NCBI RefSeq assembly: GCF_009827595.1 | Contig: NZ_WTYT01000001.1 | Coordinates: 434,001-498,000 of the forward strand | Direction: 5' to 3' | DNA: 64,000 bases | Source: Altericroceibacterium endophyticum | GTDB lineage: Bacteria > Pseudomonadota > Alphaproteobacteria > Sphingomonadales > Sphingomonadaceae | Shown here: positions 53,633 through 64,000 of the stretch, in pieces | How positions within the stretch are numbered: position 1 is the first letter of the stretch | Layout: every line of letters begins with the position of its first letter | Position numbers and translations under genes: made by a program | Notes under the pieces: model-generated | The model's input: only the letters and a program-made list of their open reading frames with translations | Told to the model about the DNA's origin: nothing | The model's database searches: none

Positions 53633-54146
53633 ACCGACGACAAGTCCTGAAGTGACGAAGAGTGAAGAAATCGAAAAGCGCGTAGAAGCGGCCACCAATC
53701 GCAATACCGCTCGCCAGCCTTCCAACCTTGAAAAAGCGGGTGAGAAGGCCATCGAAGCGAAAGATAGATTCACCGATTTTGCAAAAGAACATCCGCTGAC
53801 GGTTGCCGCAGGCGGCTTGGCGCTGGGTATTGTGATCAGTGCGATGTTCCCGCGCTCTCCAACACGCAAAGCCGGAGCCAAGGCCGCGAAGCGTGCAGCA
53901 GGCCTGGCCGGCATAGCTGCCGATATGGCGATGGCTTACGCACAGCAAGCAGCAGACGTGACGGAGAAGGTTGGTCGTCGCGGTGCTGAAAAACTGGAAG
54001 ATCTTGGCGATGATGTGGGTGACCGCACAAGAATATTCCGCCGCGGAGCCCATTACCGCATGGAAGGTGCGAGCGATCATGCGCGTACCCTCGCCCGCGA
54101 GACAAACAAGAAAATGCGTCGCACGTTACGTCATCGGATTAGCTAA
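53619..54146 (+). CDS. Charged membrane-anchored protein of the same cluster
   Basis: A 175-residue protein overlapping the previous gene by 14 nt. A Glu/Lys-rich helix (SEEIEKRVEAATNRNTARQP), then HPLTVAAGGLALGIVISAMF as a short membrane helix and a basic, helical C-terminal half (RKAGAKAAKRAAGLAGIAAD, MEGASDHARTLARETNK). Unknown; probably part of the same envelope-stress module. Confidence 0.6.
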   Translation: MVEAKPTTSPEVTKSEEIEKRVEAATNRNTARQPSNLEKAGEKAIEAKDRFTDFAKEHPLTVAAGGLALGIVISAMFPRSPTRKAGAKAAKRAAGLAGIAADMAMAYAQQAADVTEKVGRRGAEKLEDLGDDVGDRTRIFRRGAHYRMEGASDHARTLARETNKKMRRTLRHRIS

Positions 54147-54218
54147 TATCAGGGATTGCAGCCGCCGTGTAAGGTCTTATGGGGACAGGTACATCCGCAA
54201 CATTCCGAAAGGACCACA

Positions 54219-54446
54219 ATGGCTGAACAGCTTCTGCATCTCGTAATGGGCGGTCGCGTAACCGATCCGACTGGCGTAGAATTTGAAGATGTGGACAATC
54301 TCGACATTGTCGGCGTCTTCCCAAATTACAGTTCCGCGCTGGAAGCTTGGCGCGGCGCCGCACAGCGGACGGTAGACGATGCCGAGATGAAATATGTCAT
54401 CGTTCATCTTCACCGTTTGATGGACCCCCAAGCACCGGGAAAATGA
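54219..54446 (+). CDS. DUF4170-type small protein
   Basis: A 75-residue protein starting at 54219: LLHLVMGGRVTDPTGVEFED, then DIVGVFPNYSSALEAWRGAA and MKYVIVHLHRLMDP. This is the alphaproteobacterial DUF4170 pattern, of unknown function. A strong rho-independent terminator follows 16 bp after the stop. Confidence 0.82.
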   Translation: MAEQLLHLVMGGRVTDPTGVEFEDVDNLDIVGVFPNYSSALEAWRGAAQRTVDDAEMKYVIVHLHRLMDPQAPGK

Positions 54447-54462
54447 CCAGAGATTTTGGAAA

Positions 54463-54489
54463 GGGAGATGCCTGGCATCTCCCTTTTTT
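54463..54489 (+). terminator. Rho-independent terminator after the DUF4170 gene
   Basis: GGGAGATG, loop CCTGG, CATCTCCC, then six T (54484-54489). It ends the plus-strand cluster before the convergent greA gene. Confidence 0.92.
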
Positions 54490-54691
54490 GTGCGGCAAGG
54501 GCTTCATTTACCCGGCCTACGCCGGCGATGTTAGTGAATTAGCCACATGGTTGGCTGCGCCCATGTTGCTCCAGCGACTGGACACGGCGAAACGGCCCGC
54601 CCCATTCCGGAGCGAGCCGTTTTTAGTGTCATTCGGCCTGTGTTCCTGGTGAACAGTGATGCCTCATCCCATTTGATGAAACATACGGGGC

Positions 54692-55159
54692 TCAGATGAA
54701 TTCGACCTTTTCAATGAGGTAGAAGCGTTCGCCAGAAGGGACGGTCACTTCCACTTCTTCCCCGACATTCTTGCCGATAAGTGCGCGGCCCATCGGTGAA
54801 TCGTAGGAGATACGGCCTCTCTTGGCATCGCTCTCCATCTGGCCGACAATCTGGTATTTCATCGGCTTGTCATCTTCATCAAGCACCGTCACCGTCGCAC
54901 CAAAGATAACTTTGTCACCCGAAAGGGTGGTCGGGTCGATGATTTGCGCACGACTGGTCTTGTCTTCCAGGTCCGCGATAGTCGCTTCGACCTGACCCTG
55001 CCGCTCCTTCGCAGCATGATATTCGGCATTCTCCGAAAGATCACCATGCGCGCGCGCTTCCTCGATTGCCTCGACAATCTTGGGGCGCTCCTGGCGCAAG
55101 GCTTTTAGATCAGCGGTGAGCTTTTCGTAGCCTTCCGCCAGCATTGGCACTTTTTCCAT
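54692..55159 (-). CDS. greA: Transcription elongation factor GreA
   Basis: A 155-residue GreA: an N-terminal coiled coil with the acidic tip [18 protein letters not shown] (Asp and Glu that reach the RNA-polymerase active site), then the FKBP-like domain with [20 protein letters not shown] and [15 protein letters not shown]. It rescues backtracked RNA polymerase. Follows carB by 96 bp, a gap with a nested hairpin. Confidence 0.96.
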   Translation of the reverse strand: MEKVPMLAEGYEKLTADLKALRQERPKIVEAIEEARAHGDLSENAEYHAAKERQGQVEATIADLEDKTSRAQIIDPTTLSGDKVIFGATVTVLDEDDKPMKYQIVGQMESDAKRGRISYDSPMGRALIGKNVGEEVEVTVPSGERFYLIEKVEFI

Positions 55160-55177
55160 TGCACGTCCCTGTTCTAA

Positions 55178-55248
55178 GCGTTTCCCGACAAAATCCGCTC
55201 CGCCCTTTTTTGGGCGGCTGAGCGGCGTTCAATTGTCGGGAAAAACGC
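55178..55248. promoter_or_regulatory. Nested hairpin between carB and greA
   Basis: The outer arms GCGTTTCCCGACAA (55178-55191) and TTGTCGGGAAAAACGC (55233-55248) pair over 14 bases. Inside, CCGCCC (55200-55205) pairs with GGGCGG (55212-55217). On the minus strand it begins 7 nt after the carB stop and ends 18 nt before the greA start. It may end carB transcripts or tune greA. Confidence 0.7.
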
Positions 55249-55255
55249 GCGTGTT

Positions 55256-58200
55256 TCAGCTATAATAGTCTTGCAAGGATCGCACTTCAAGCTCGCCACT
55301 CTTAACTACTGCAATTGCTTGCGCTGCAGCGAGCGAACTGGCGGCCGTGGTATAGTAGGATACCTTATTCGCCAGCGCCGATGCTCGGATCGACTGGCTG
55401 TCCTTGAGGCTCTGCCATCCTTCAGTTGTGTTGAAGATTAGGGCGATGTCGCCATCCATGATCCGGTCAACAATATGCGGTCTGCCTTCGGCCACCTTGT
55501 TGACGCGTTCCACCACGATCCCTGCTTCATCAAGATATGCGGCCGTGCCGCCGGTGGCTACAATCGTGAAGCCTTTTTCAACCAGCAAACGGACGGCCTG
55601 AAGGATCAGCGGCTTGTCACTATCCTTGACAGAGACGAAGACCTTCCCGGATTCCGGCAAGATCATCCCTGCCCCCAGCTGCGATTTGGCAAAGGCCAGT
55701 GGGAAATTGCGATCAATGCCCATCACTTCACCGGTTGAGCGCATTTCGGGCGTCAATGCCGGATCGGAACCTGGGAAGCGGGCAAAGGGGAAGACTGCTT
55801 CCTTTACCGCCATGTAATCAATCTCACGCTTGATCTTGGGCAAATCGACCAACTTTTCGCCGGCCATCACGCGCGATGCGATCTTGGCAATCGGATCGCC
55901 AATAGCCTTGGCGACAAAGGGAACTGTCCGGCTCGCGCGCGGGTTCACTTCGATCAGATAGACTTCGCCATCCTTGACCGCGAATTGCACATTCATCAGG
56001 CCGCGAACCTTCAGACCGAAGGCCAGAGCCTCTGCCTGACGCTCCATTTCCTGAATGATTTCAGGTGGAAGACTGTAAGGCGGAATGGTGCAGGCACTGT
56101 CACCGGAATGGACGCCAGCTTCTTCAATATGCTGCATCACGCCGGCAACCACGACCTGATCGCCATCGCAAAGCGCATCGACGTCGCATTCCACAGCATC
56201 GCGCAGATATTGGTCGATCAGCACCGGGCTATCGCCCGACACATTCACCGCGGTGGCGATATAATTATCGAGCTGCGCTTCACTGTCGACGATTTCCATC
56301 GCACGTCCGCCCAGCACATAGGATGGACGCAGCAGCACTGGATAGCCGATCCTCTTTGCCACGGCTGCCGCTTCTTCGCGGCTCCGGGCGATGCCGTTTT
56401 CGGGCTGCTTGAGGTTCAGCTTGCTCACCAGTTTGGCAAAACGTTCACGGTCTTCGGCAAGGTCGATCGCATCGGGATCAGTACCGAGAATGGGGATACC
56501 GGCCTTTTCCAGCGCGCCAGCAAGCTTCAGCGGTGTTTGACCGCCAAATTGAACGATGACGCCCACCAGTTCGCCGCGAGAATGTTCGACGCGCAGGATC
56601 TCGAGCACATCTTCAGCTGTGAGCGGTTCAAAATAGAGCCGGTCAGACGTGTCGTAATCGGTGGAAACAGTTTCCGGATTACAATTGACCATGATGGTTT
56701 CGAACCCGGCTTCCGCCAGAGCGAAACAAGCATGGCAGCAGCAATAATCGAATTCGATACCCTGCCCGATCCGGTTAGGACCACCACCCAGAATAACGAT
56801 CTTCTTGCGATCGCTTGGGAAGGCTTCGTTTTCGGCCTCACCAAAGCTTGGCGCTTCATAGGTCGAATACATGTAGGGCGTGATCGCATCGAATTCAGCG
56901 GCGCAGCTGTCGATCCGTTTGAAGACGGGCAAAACGCCCAGCTTCTGACGCAGCGCGCGAACTTCTTCCTCACTCGTCGCGCCGGCCATGGCGCGCAACG
57001 TGTCATGCAGCAAACCCGACCGGGACGCCTGCGTTTCCGCCATGCCACCAGCAACGCCGACTGACCGCACGGCCAGCGTGGCAAGCCGTTTGTCAGAAAA
57101 GCCCATCGCTTTGAGGCGCTGGAGCCCCGGCGCATCATTGGGCAGGCCGTTTTGCGAAATCATCTGTTCTTCATAGATGATTTCCTCGATGTGACGCAGA
57201 AACCACGGGTCATAATGCGTGATTTCATGCACTTCTTCCATCGAGAAGCCTTCGCGGAATGCCTGTGCAACCTTCAGAATCCGTTCCGGTGTTGCCCGTG
57301 CCAAGGATGCCCGGATTTCGCTCTTTTCGGCGCCTTCCAGCTCAACAATGCGGTTGAAACCATCAAGATCGGTTTCAAGACCCCGCAGGGCCTTCTGCAT
57401 GCTTTCCTTGAAGTTACGACCGATAGCCATGACTTCACCCACCGATTTCATCGCGGTGGACAGCTCGGCCTTGGCACCTTTGAATTTCTCAAACGCAAAG
57501 CGAGGAATTTTGGTGACAACATAGTCAATTGTCGGTTCAAAACTCGCCGGGGTTGCGCCGGTGATTTCATTGGTGATTTCATCCAGCGTATAGCCAACCG
57601 CCAGCTTGGCCGCGACGCGTGCAATCGGGAAGCCGGTGGCTTTCGATGCCAGTGCGGATGAGCGCGAAACACGCGGGTTCATCTCAATCACGATCAAGCG
57701 GCCATCTGCCGGATTGACCGCGAATTGCACATTGGACCCGCCGGTTTCGACGCCAATTTCACGCAGCACGGCAATCGAGGCCGAGCGCATGATCTGATAT
57801 TCCTTATCCGTCAGCGTCAATGCAGGCGCGACAGTGATGGAATCGCCCGTATGCACACCCATCGGATCGACATTTTCAATCGCGCAGATGATGATGCAAT
57901 TGTCCGCCTTGTCGCGGACGACTTCCATCTCGAATTCTTTCCACCCGAGCAGCGATTCCTCGATCAGCACCTCGGTGGTCGGTGAGGCTTCCAGACCTTC
58001 ACGAACGATCCGTTCGAATTCTGCACGGTTATAGGCCACACCGCCGCCCGTACCGCCCAGCGTGAAGCTGGGGCGGATGATCGAAGGCAAGCCAGTGCGT
58101 TCCAGCACCGCCAGCGCTTCATCGAGTGTATGGGCCGTCCCCGAGCGGGCACTTTCCAGACCGATGGAGTCCATCGCCTCACGGAAACGGTGCCGGTTTT

Positions 58201-58579
58201 CTGCTTTATCGATTGCATCGGCATTCGCGCCGATCATCTGGACGCCATGCTTTTCCAGTGTGCCGTCATTATACAAAGCCAGCGCACAGTTCAGCGCCGT
58301 CTGTCCGCCCATCGTGGGCAGCAGCGCATCCGGCTTTTCCTTTTCGATGATCTTGGCGACCAGTTCGGGCGTGATCGGCTCCACATATGTGGCGTCGGCC
58401 GTTTCCGGATCGGTCATGATCGTCGCCGGATTGGAGTTCACCAGAATAACCCGGTAACCCTCTTCTTTCAGTGCCTTAATGGCCTGAGTTCCGGAATAAT
58501 CAAACTCGCACGCCTGACCGATGATGATCGGACCTGCACCAATGACGAGAATCGATGAGATGTCTGTGCGTTTAGGCAT
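55256..58579 (-). CDS. carB: Carbamoyl-phosphate synthase, large subunit
   Basis: A 1107-residue synthetase making carbamoyl phosphate for arginine and pyrimidines. Two ATP-grasp halves are seen: the first with [20 protein letters not shown] and [11 protein letters not shown], the second with [20 protein letters not shown] and [20 protein letters not shown]. An allosteric MGS-type C-terminus ([19 protein letters not shown]) completes it. The gene follows carA directly (TAA then ATG), a tight operon. Full length. Confidence 0.97.
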   Translation of the reverse strand: MPKRTDISSILVIGAGPIIIGQACEFDYSGTQAIKALKEEGYRVILVNSNPATIMTDPETADATYVEPITPELVAKIIEKEKPDALLPTMGGQTALNCALALYNDGTLEKHGVQMIGANADAIDKAENRHRFREAMDSIGLESARSGTAHTLDEALAVLERTGLPSIIRPSFTLGGTGGGVAYNRAEFERIVREGLEASPTTEVLIEESLLGWKEFEMEVVRDKADNCIIICAIENVDPMGVHTGDSITVAPALTLTDKEYQIMRSASIAVLREIGVETGGSNVQFAVNPADGRLIVIEMNPRVSRSSALASKATGFPIARVAAKLAVGYTLDEITNEITGATPASFEPTIDYVVTKIPRFAFEKFKGAKAELSTAMKSVGEVMAIGRNFKESMQKALRGLETDLDGFNRIVELEGAEKSEIRASLARATPERILKVAQAFREGFSMEEVHEITHYDPWFLRHIEEIIYEEQMISQNGLPNDAPGLQRLKAMGFSDKRLATLAVRSVGVAGGMAETQASRSGLLHDTLRAMAGATSEEEVRALRQKLGVLPVFKRIDSCAAEFDAITPYMYSTYEAPSFGEAENEAFPSDRKKIVILGGGPNRIGQGIEFDYCCCHACFALAEAGFETIMVNCNPETVSTDYDTSDRLYFEPLTAEDVLEILRVEHSRGELVGVIVQFGGQTPLKLAGALEKAGIPILGTDPDAIDLAEDRERFAKLVSKLNLKQPENGIARSREEAAAVAKRIGYPVLLRPSYVLGGRAMEIVDSEAQLDNYIATAVNVSGDSPVLIDQYLRDAVECDVDALCDGDQVVVAGVMQHIEEAGVHSGDSACTIPPYSLPPEIIQEMERQAEALAFGLKVRGLMNVQFAVKDGEVYLIEVNPRASRTVPFVAKAIGDPIAKIASRVMAGEKLVDLPKIKREIDYMAVKEAVFPFARFPGSDPALTPEMRSTGEVMGIDRNFPLAFAKSQLGAGMILPESGKVFVSVKDSDKPLILQAVRLLVEKGFTIVATGGTAAYLDEAGIVVERVNKVAEGRPHIVDRIMDGDIALIFNTTEGWQSLKDSQSIRASALANKVSYYTTAASSLAAAQAIAVVKSGELEVRSLQDYYS

Positions 58580-59743
58580 TTAACCGAGCGATCCCACAAA
58601 TTTCTGAAAGAGATAAAAGCTGTCTTGCGGCCCAGGCGATGCCTCGGGGTGATATTGCACACCGAATGCTTTGCGGCCCTTGATCGCAATCCCGCAATTC
58701 GACCCGTCGAACAAGGAAACATGTGTTTCTTCGACCGTATCGGGAAGCGTCGCGTTATCGACGGCAAAGCCGTGATTCATGCTGGTAATTTCAACCACGC
58801 CATCCTGATTGCGCTTCACCGGATGGTTCGCGCCGCGATGGCCCTGATGCATCTTGGTGGTGGTCGCACCGGCTGCGATGGCCAGCATCTGATGCCCCAG
58901 ACAGATCCCGAAAATCGGAATGTCACGCTCAAGCAGATCCTTGATCACCGGAACGGCGTATGCGCCTGTGGCGGCCGGATCACCCGGACCGTTGGATAGG
59001 AAAACGCCATCAGGCTTGAGGGCCAGAATATCGTCTACCGTACTGGCCGCAGGAACGACAGTCACGCGTGCGCCGGCCTGAACCAGATTGCGGAAGATAT
59101 TGTCCTTTGCGCCATAATCGATGGCAACCACATGGGGCAGCGTTTCGTCAAAAACATCCGCATAGCCCTGCCCCAATGTCCAGGGGCCGCCTTGCCATGC
59201 TTGCTGCTTGCTGCGGCTCACATCCTTGGCCAGATCCATACCTTCAAGACCGGGCCAGTTTCGCGCGAGTTCGAGCAGAGCCGGAACATCGAAATCACCG
59301 CGCGGATGATGCGCAATCACCGCATTGGGCGCGCCATTCATCCGGATGCGGCGCGTAAGCGCACGCGTGTCGATGCCCGAAAGGCCGATCTTGCCCTTGG
59401 CCTCCATCCATTCGCCAAATTCTGACGTGGCGCGGAAGTTTGAATTCAGCGTAATTTCTTCACGCGTGATGCAGCCCACTGCGCCATCGACATTGGATTC
59501 GAGATCCTCGTCATTGGCGCCGACATTCCCGATATGCGGGAAGGTGAAGGTTACGATCTGAGCGGCATATGACGGGTCAGTCATCACTTCCTGATAACCC
59601 GTCATCGAGGTGTTAAAACAGACTTCGCCGACCGCGGCACCAATGGCGCCGAAGCCCTTTCCCCAAAGTACCGTGCCATCTGAGAGCACAAGGACTCCGC
59701 TCGCACCTTTGGGCGGCGCGTGCGAAGATGCGGGGTCAGCCAT
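58580..59743 (-). CDS. carA: Carbamoyl-phosphate synthase, small subunit
   Basis: A 387-residue glutaminase subunit that feeds ammonia to CarB. GASGVLVLSDGTVLWGKGFG and NTSMTGYQEVMTDPSYA at the N-terminus, LSNGPGDPAATGAY, and the GATase triad region IFGICLGHQMLAIAAG and VQYHPEASPGP. Its 5' end faces the YqeY-like gene across about 160 bp, which should hold both promoters. Confidence 0.97.
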   Translation of the reverse strand: MADPASSHAPPKGASGVLVLSDGTVLWGKGFGAIGAAVGEVCFNTSMTGYQEVMTDPSYAAQIVTFTFPHIGNVGANDEDLESNVDGAVGCITREEITLNSNFRATSEFGEWMEAKGKIGLSGIDTRALTRRIRMNGAPNAVIAHHPRGDFDVPALLELARNWPGLEGMDLAKDVSRSKQQAWQGGPWTLGQGYADVFDETLPHVVAIDYGAKDNIFRNLVQAGARVTVVPAASTVDDILALKPDGVFLSNGPGDPAATGAYAVPVIKDLLERDIPIFGICLGHQMLAIAAGATTTKMHQGHRGANHPVKRNQDGVVEITSMNHGFAVDNATLPDTVEETHVSLFDGSNCGIAIKGRKAFGVQYHPEASPGPQDSFYLFQKFVGSLG

Positions 59744-59904
59744 GGGCAGCTCCGTTTCTTAAAGTGTTATCGGCAATGTTTGCTAAGGCCCAGCGGCTAG
59801 ACGTGGTGTGCCCCTCCGTCAAGCTGTCACACACGGGAAAAATGCGCTAGGAAAATTCCTCCCCGCCACGACGGTCCACCCTTCCACAGGAAAGTTGCTG
59901 ATTA

Positions 59905-60357
59905 ATGCTGCGTGATACACTTAAAAAAGCCCAGATCGAAGCCATGAAATCTGGGGACAAGGAGCGTCTGGCTGCAATCCGTCTGATTCTCGCCAAGGTA
60001 AAAGATCGCGATATCGAACAGCGCACGTCGAACCAGGATGGTGATGATGATGCGATGGTCATCGATGTGCTTCAGAAAATGGCCAAGCAACGCCGCGAAT
60101 CGATTGAGATGTATGAACAGGGCGGCCGCGACGAATTGGCTGCGAAGGAAAAGCAGGAACTCGGGGTAATAGAGGACTATCTGCCCCAGCAAATGAGCGC
60201 CGAGGAAACCACCGCCGCTGTTGAGCAGGTGAAGACCGACATTGGTGCTGAAGGTATGAAAGATATGGGCAAGGTGATGGCCGAGCTGAAGGCCCGGCAC
60301 GGCGCGCAGCTGGATATGAGCAAGGCCAGCGGGCTCGTGCAGCAAGCCCTTTCCTGA
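59905..60357 (+). CDS. GatB/YqeY-domain protein
   Basis: A 150-residue YqeY-type protein: LRDTLKKAQIEAMKSGDKER, LRLI-type AAIRLILAKVKDRDIEQR, then VIEDYLPQQMSAEETTAAVE and MKDMGKVMAELKARHGAQLD. It has the tRNA-amidase GatB C-terminal fold as a stand-alone protein. It precedes dnaG by 12 bp, a common order in this group. Confidence 0.92.
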   Translation: MLRDTLKKAQIEAMKSGDKERLAAIRLILAKVKDRDIEQRTSNQDGDDDAMVIDVLQKMAKQRRESIEMYEQGGRDELAAKEKQELGVIEDYLPQQMSAEETTAAVEQVKTDIGAEGMKDMGKVMAELKARHGAQLDMSKASGLVQQALS

Positions 60358-60369
60358 CAGTAACACCTT

Positions 60370-62289
60370 ATGGCGCTTTCCCCTCAGTGGCTTGATGAAT
60401 TACGCGCTCGGATAACGCTTTCGAGCGTTATCCAGCGTACGACCAAGCTGCAGCGAGCAGGACGTGAATGGAAGGCCTGCTGCCCCTTCCATAATGAGAA
60501 TACTCCCAGTTTTACCGTTTCGGACGAAAAGGGGTTTTATCATTGTTTCGGCTGCGGAGCGCATGGTGACGCGATCCGCTGGATGACCGATCAGCGCGGC
60601 CTGTCCTTTATCGATGCGGTCAAGGAACTGGCCGCAGAGGCCGGGCTCGATGTCCCCCAGCCCGATCCGCGTGAGGCGCGCCGCGCCGAGCAGCGCGCCA
60701 GCTTGCACGATGTGATGGAAGCAGCGCAGCAATGGTTCCGCTCCAATCTGGAAAGTACCGGCGGCGAAAGCGCGCGGCGCTATCTTGATTCTCGCGGCTT
60801 TGATGCGCTCACCATGGAACGTTTCGGTTTCGGTTTTGCCCCGCCTGACCGCACCGCCCTGCCCCGCGCGCTCAGCGATTTTGAAGAATCGATGCTGATC
60901 GAGGCTGGACTGCGAATTGAAGTCGAGAACCGCGATCCCTATGACCGTTTCCGCAATCGGTTGATGCTGCCGATCCATGATGCGCGCGGCCGCATCATCG
61001 CCTTTGGCGGGCGCATTCTGGATTCATCCAACAAAGACGCGCCCAAATATCTGAATTCCCCGGACACCCCTTTGTTCGACAAAGGGCGAACACTTTACAA
61101 TCTGCACCGCGCGGGCCCCGCATCACGCCAGACAAAGCGGATGGTCGTAGTTGAAGGCTATATGGATGTTGTGGCGCTCGCAGCAGCGGGCATTGAAGAA
61201 GCCGTGGCCCCCCTTGGAACAGCCCTCACCGAAAGGCAGATTGAGCTGCTGTGGCGGGTCACGGACCGCCCGCTTCTCTGCTTCGATGGCGATGCCGCCG
61301 GTCAGCGCGCCGCCATGCGTGCCGTTAGCAGAGCGCTGCCGTTGCTGCAGCCCGACCGGTCACTGGCGATTGTCACATTGCCTGAGGGGCTCGATCCTGA
61401 TGATTTGCTGAAACAGCATGGGCGCGCAGCGTTGGAGCGCCTGCTGAGCGAGCCAAAATCGGTGCTCGATGTCCTCTGGACACATGAGCGCGATTCGCGT
61501 CCTCTGGATACGCCGGAGGACAAGGCCGGCCTCAAGCAGCGCCTGCTGGACCATGTCGATACTATTCAACAATCCGATATCCGTTCGCTCTATCGGCGTG
61601 AGCTGATGGATCGTTATTCCGCCTTCGCTTTTCCCAAGCGCGAATTCTCCAGGAGCAATCCCAATTCCGGCAGTTCGCGCATGGGGGGATCTGGCAGGTC
61701 CGGATCATTTGGTGGCAGCCAGTCCAGACTTTCTCCGGAAACGGCCGGGCGCCTTAAACGGGCTGCAGCCGGAGGCGGCAGAGACATGCTGGCCCAATGC
61801 GTAATCGCCGGACTTGCGCGGTTTCCGAAAGAAATTGAACGGCATGCAGAGCAGCTCGCACGCTTCGAGGCGGGTGATGCTGAAACAGCGCGTATCGTAG
61901 GAATGTTGCTAGATGTAACAGAAGCGCTTGAAGAAGAGCATGAAAATACCATATCAGCTATCGAAACCTTGGCTGCGCCGCCGGATAACGCCCATTTTTC
62001 CTTCCTGATGGAAGGCCCGGATCCGCAAGTGGCATGTCAGGACTTGGCCGAAGCGGTTGCCTTGTTGGTCGAAAGACCGGCTTTGGACAGGGCAATTGCC
62101 GAAACGACTGCACGCTTTGCGTCCGATCCGGATGGATCATGGGCGGAACAGCAACGGCTGAGGAAACGAAAGCTGGAAATCGAGTCGCGACTCGGGCACA
62201 TGGCAAGGGAACGCGCCGCAGGCCCGTCGCAGAACGAAAAAATGGGCTCCCCTTCCGAACCGGACCCGGGCGAGCAGAAAACGGATTGA
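60370..62289 (+). CDS. dnaG: DNA primase
   Basis: A 639-residue primase that lays RNA primers at the replication fork. The zinc-binding domain is [14 protein letters not shown] and then [16 protein letters not shown]. The Toprim core has [12 protein letters not shown] and [15 protein letters not shown], with [10 protein letters not shown] after it. A Ser/Gly-rich linker (about 440-470) leads to the DnaB-binding C-terminal helical domain. Full length. rpoD follows 10 bp later, the classic macromolecular-synthesis order. Confidence 0.97.
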   Translation: MALSPQWLDELRARITLSSVIQRTTKLQRAGREWKACCPFHNENTPSFTVSDEKGFYHCFGCGAHGDAIRWMTDQRGLSFIDAVKELAAEAGLDVPQPDPREARRAEQRASLHDVMEAAQQWFRSNLESTGGESARRYLDSRGFDALTMERFGFGFAPPDRTALPRALSDFEESMLIEAGLRIEVENRDPYDRFRNRLMLPIHDARGRIIAFGGRILDSSNKDAPKYLNSPDTPLFDKGRTLYNLHRAGPASRQTKRMVVVEGYMDVVALAAAGIEEAVAPLGTALTERQIELLWRVTDRPLLCFDGDAAGQRAAMRAVSRALPLLQPDRSLAIVTLPEGLDPDDLLKQHGRAALERLLSEPKSVLDVLWTHERDSRPLDTPEDKAGLKQRLLDHVDTIQQSDIRSLYRRELMDRYSAFAFPKREFSRSNPNSGSSRMGGSGRSGSFGGSQSRLSPETAGRLKRAAAGGGRDMLAQCVIAGLARFPKEIERHAEQLARFEAGDAETARIVGMLLDVTEALEEEHENTISAIETLAAPPDNAHFSFLMEGPDPQVACQDLAEAVALLVERPALDRAIAETTARFASDPDGSWAEQQRLRKRKLEIESRLGHMARERAAGPSQNEKMGSPSEPDPGEQKTD

Positions 62290-62299
62290 AGCGATAGAT

Positions 62300-64000
62300 A
62301 TGGCGTCTGAAGCCAAGACCAAGCAAAATGAAGATGCTCCCCTGATTGACCTCAATGAGGCCTCGATCAAGAAGCTCATCGCGAAGGCGAAGCGCCGGGG
62401 CTACATCACGTATGATGAGCTGAACGAAGCTTTGCCTCAGGATCAAATGTCCTCGGAACAGATCGAGGATGTCATGTCTGCCATCTCCGAAATGGGCGTG
62501 AACATCGTCGAGAATGACGAAGAAACGCAGGATGACGATGATGATTCCGATTCTGGTCCCGCTCCTGGCGTTGATGAGATAGCGAGCAGCCCCGAAACGC
62601 CGAAGCAGAACGTACCGGAAGCGCCGAAGAAGAAAGAAACCGGCGATCGCACCGATGACCCCGTGCGCATGTATCTGCGCGAGATGGGCGCCGTCGAGCT
62701 GCTGAGCCGCGAAGGCGAAATCGCGATTGCCAAGCGGATCGAAGCCGGCCGCGACACGATGATCATTGGCCTCTGCGAAAGCCCGATCACATTCCACGCC
62801 ATCATCATGTGGTCCGAAGCGCTCAATAATGAGGAAATGCAGCTGCGCGAGATCCTCGATCTCGATGCCATGCTTTCCAAAGAGCCTCCTGTCGACAAGA
62901 TGGAAGAAGGCGAAGATGACGATAGCGGCGAAATCAGCGAAGAAACCGCCGGTCCGACCTTCAAGGAAGATGACGACGACGATTCCGAAGAGGAAGACGG
63001 CGAAGACGGCGAAAAGAGCAACCGTGAAGAGGATGATGAGGAGGATAACACCCTCTCGCTCGCTCAGATGGAAGCGGCGCTCAAACCCGATGCGATCGAA
63101 CGCTTTGCCCGTATCACCGACCTCTTCAAGAAATTTGAACGCATCCAGGGCGAACGCGTGGATGTGCTCGGCCGCGGTGATGATTTCCCCGCGTCCAAGG
63201 AAAAGAAATATGAAGACCTTCGCGAACAACTGACCGCCGAAGTTGAAAGCGTTCAGTTCCACGCGACGAAGATCGAATATCTGGTCGATAATCTTTATGC
63301 CTTCAACCGCCGCCTGACGGCGCTTGGTGGCCAGATGCTGCGTCTGGCAGAGCGTCACAAGGTCAAGCGCACCGACTTTCTGAAAGCCTATATCGGCCAC
63401 GAACTGGACGAAAACTGGCTGCAGGAAACGTCGAAGAAGGACAAGAAGTGGGCGGCCTTCGCCGAAAAGGAAGGCGAGCAGGTCGAACGCATCCGCGCCG
63501 AGATTTCGGACATTTCAAGCCAGACCGGCATGAGTCTCGACGAATTCCGCCGCATTGTGAACATGGTGCAGAAGGGCGAGCGTGAAGCACGTATCGCCAA
63601 GAAGGAAATGGTCGAAGCCAATCTGCGGCTCGTGATTTCCATCGCCAAGAAATACACCAATCGCGGTTTGCAGTTCCTGGATCTCATTCAGGAAGGCAAT
63701 ATTGGCCTGATGAAAGCGGTCGATAAATTCGAATATCGCCGTGGTTACAAATTTTCGACCTATGCGACCTGGTGGATCAGGCAGGCCATTACCCGCTCGA
63801 TCGCCGATCAGGCGCGGACCATCCGCATTCCGGTTCACATGATCGAAACGATCAACAAACTGGTGCGGACCAGCAGGCAGTTCCTGCATGAGCAGGGACG
63901 CGAGCCAACTCCGGAAGAAATGGCTGAACGCCTTTCCATGCCGTTGGAAAAAGTTCGCAAGGTGATGAAAATCGCCAAGGAGCCGATCTCTCTTGAAACG
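62300..64000 (+). CDS. rpoD: RNA polymerase primary sigma factor, N-terminal part
   Basis: The frame starts with ATG 62300 and is open to the window end (567 residues visible). Region 1.1 is at the start ([20 protein letters not shown]), region 1.2 at about 120 ([20 protein letters not shown]), then a long non-conserved region with an Asp/Glu/Ser-rich acidic insert at about 200-250. Region 2 is then seen ([59 protein letters not shown]) and the start of region 3 ([13 protein letters not shown]). Regions 3.2-4 lie past the edge. Confidence 0.97.
   Translation, partial: MASEAKTKQNEDAPLIDLNEASIKKLIAKAKRRGYITYDELNEALPQDQMSSEQIEDVMSAISEMGVNIVENDEETQDDDDDSDSGPAPGVDEIASSPETPKQNVPEAPKKKETGDRTDDPVRMYLREMGAVELLSREGEIAIAKRIEAGRDTMIIGLCESPITFHAIIMWSEALNNEEMQLREILDLDAMLSKEPPVDKMEEGEDDDSGEISEETAGPTFKEDDDDDSEEEDGEDGEKSNREEDDEEDNTLSLAQMEAALKPDAIERFARITDLFKKFERIQGERVDVLGRGDDFPASKEKKYEDLREQLTAEVESVQFHATKIEYLVDNLYAFNRRLTALGGQMLRLAERHKVKRTDFLKAYIGHELDENWLQETSKKDKKWAAFAEKEGEQVERIRAEISDISSQTGMSLDEFRRIVNMVQKGEREARIAKKEMVEANLRLVISIAKKYTNRGLQFLDLIQEGNIGLMKAVDKFEYRRGYKFSTYATWWIRQAITRSIADQARTIRIPVHMIETINKLVRTSRQFLHEQGREPTPEEMAERLSMPLEKVRKVMKIAKEPISLET

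Noticed and set aside
55985-57064. A 359-codon plus-strand frame inside carB
   Set aside because: Antisense to carB, which is intact and highly conserved; no family motif in the frame.
61958-63400. A 480-codon minus-strand open frame across dnaG/rpoD
   Set aside because: It lies antisense to two clear housekeeping genes, has a strange composition rich in Phe, Ile and His, and arises from the acidic, GAA/GAT-rich coding of rpoD.

Overview
The window looks like a chromosomal stretch of an alphaproteobacterium of the order Sphingomonadales. The right third has a typical core set for that group (eno, greA, carA/carB, a YqeY-like gene, dnaG, rpoD with an acidic insert). The left half has a Caulobacter-type TonB-dependent receptor, MocR and LacI regulators, Rieske and PQQ enzymes. 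Genus cannot be told from the sequence alone; the sulfatase and chitinase genes would suit an aquatic or polymer-degrading lifestyle (inference).

Layout. (1) 1-1.9 kb: the start of an MFS gene running off the edge, an IS5-type fragment, a broken pair of MbcA/ParS/Xre-type antitoxin genes and a truncated IS3-family element whose end supplies the stop codon of the next gene. (2) 1.9-7.9 kb: a small uptake locus of LacI regulator, TonB-dependent receptor and Tat-exported sulfatase, with a perfect 12-bp palindrome over the receptor promoter. (3) 8.2-10 kb: a frameshifted unknown gene, a long hairpin, a tRNA 3' end without the rest of the tRNA, and a decayed integrase joined directly to a truncated dehydrogenase gene. 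(4) 10-17.7 kb: a minus-strand catabolic operon of Rieske oxygenase, acetoacetate-decarboxylase-like protein, EthD protein, linalool dehydratase/isomerase-family enzyme, SCO protein, broken PQQ dehydrogenase and truncated oxidoreductase, faced by a tandem-domain MarR regulator with a well-formed promoter between them. (5) 18-32 kb: an amino-acid/PLP-flavoured region with two MocR regulators (one broken), LysE-type exporters, a 2OG-Fe dioxygenase, a P-loop ATPase, a class I glutamine amidotransferase, an SHMT paralogue and a YggS protein. Many genes here are interrupted. (6) 32.2-39.5 kb: an operon of GH18 chitinase, a protein built almost only of chitin-binding modules, and a lipoprotein secretin. 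(7) 40.4-50.8 kb: BCCT and MFS transporters, a TpsB-type outer-membrane translocator paired with a collagen-like lipoprotein, ferredoxin reductase, SDR, flavin reductase, ribH and an aldo/keto reductase. (8) 50.9-64 kb: the core block, including a YqjD/YqjE-like envelope cluster.

The strongest candidates for an undescribed system are the chitinase / all-CBM protein / secretin operon, the linalool dehydratase/isomerase-family operon with its tandem MarR regulator, and the collagen-like lipoprotein plus TpsB pair. A further pattern is the large number of disabled genes between about 8 and 29 kb against none seen from 29.4 kb onward. Either real decay of an accessory region or local sequence errors could explain this, and reads would decide. 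All assignments rest on reading the protein sequences and motifs; no database search was run.
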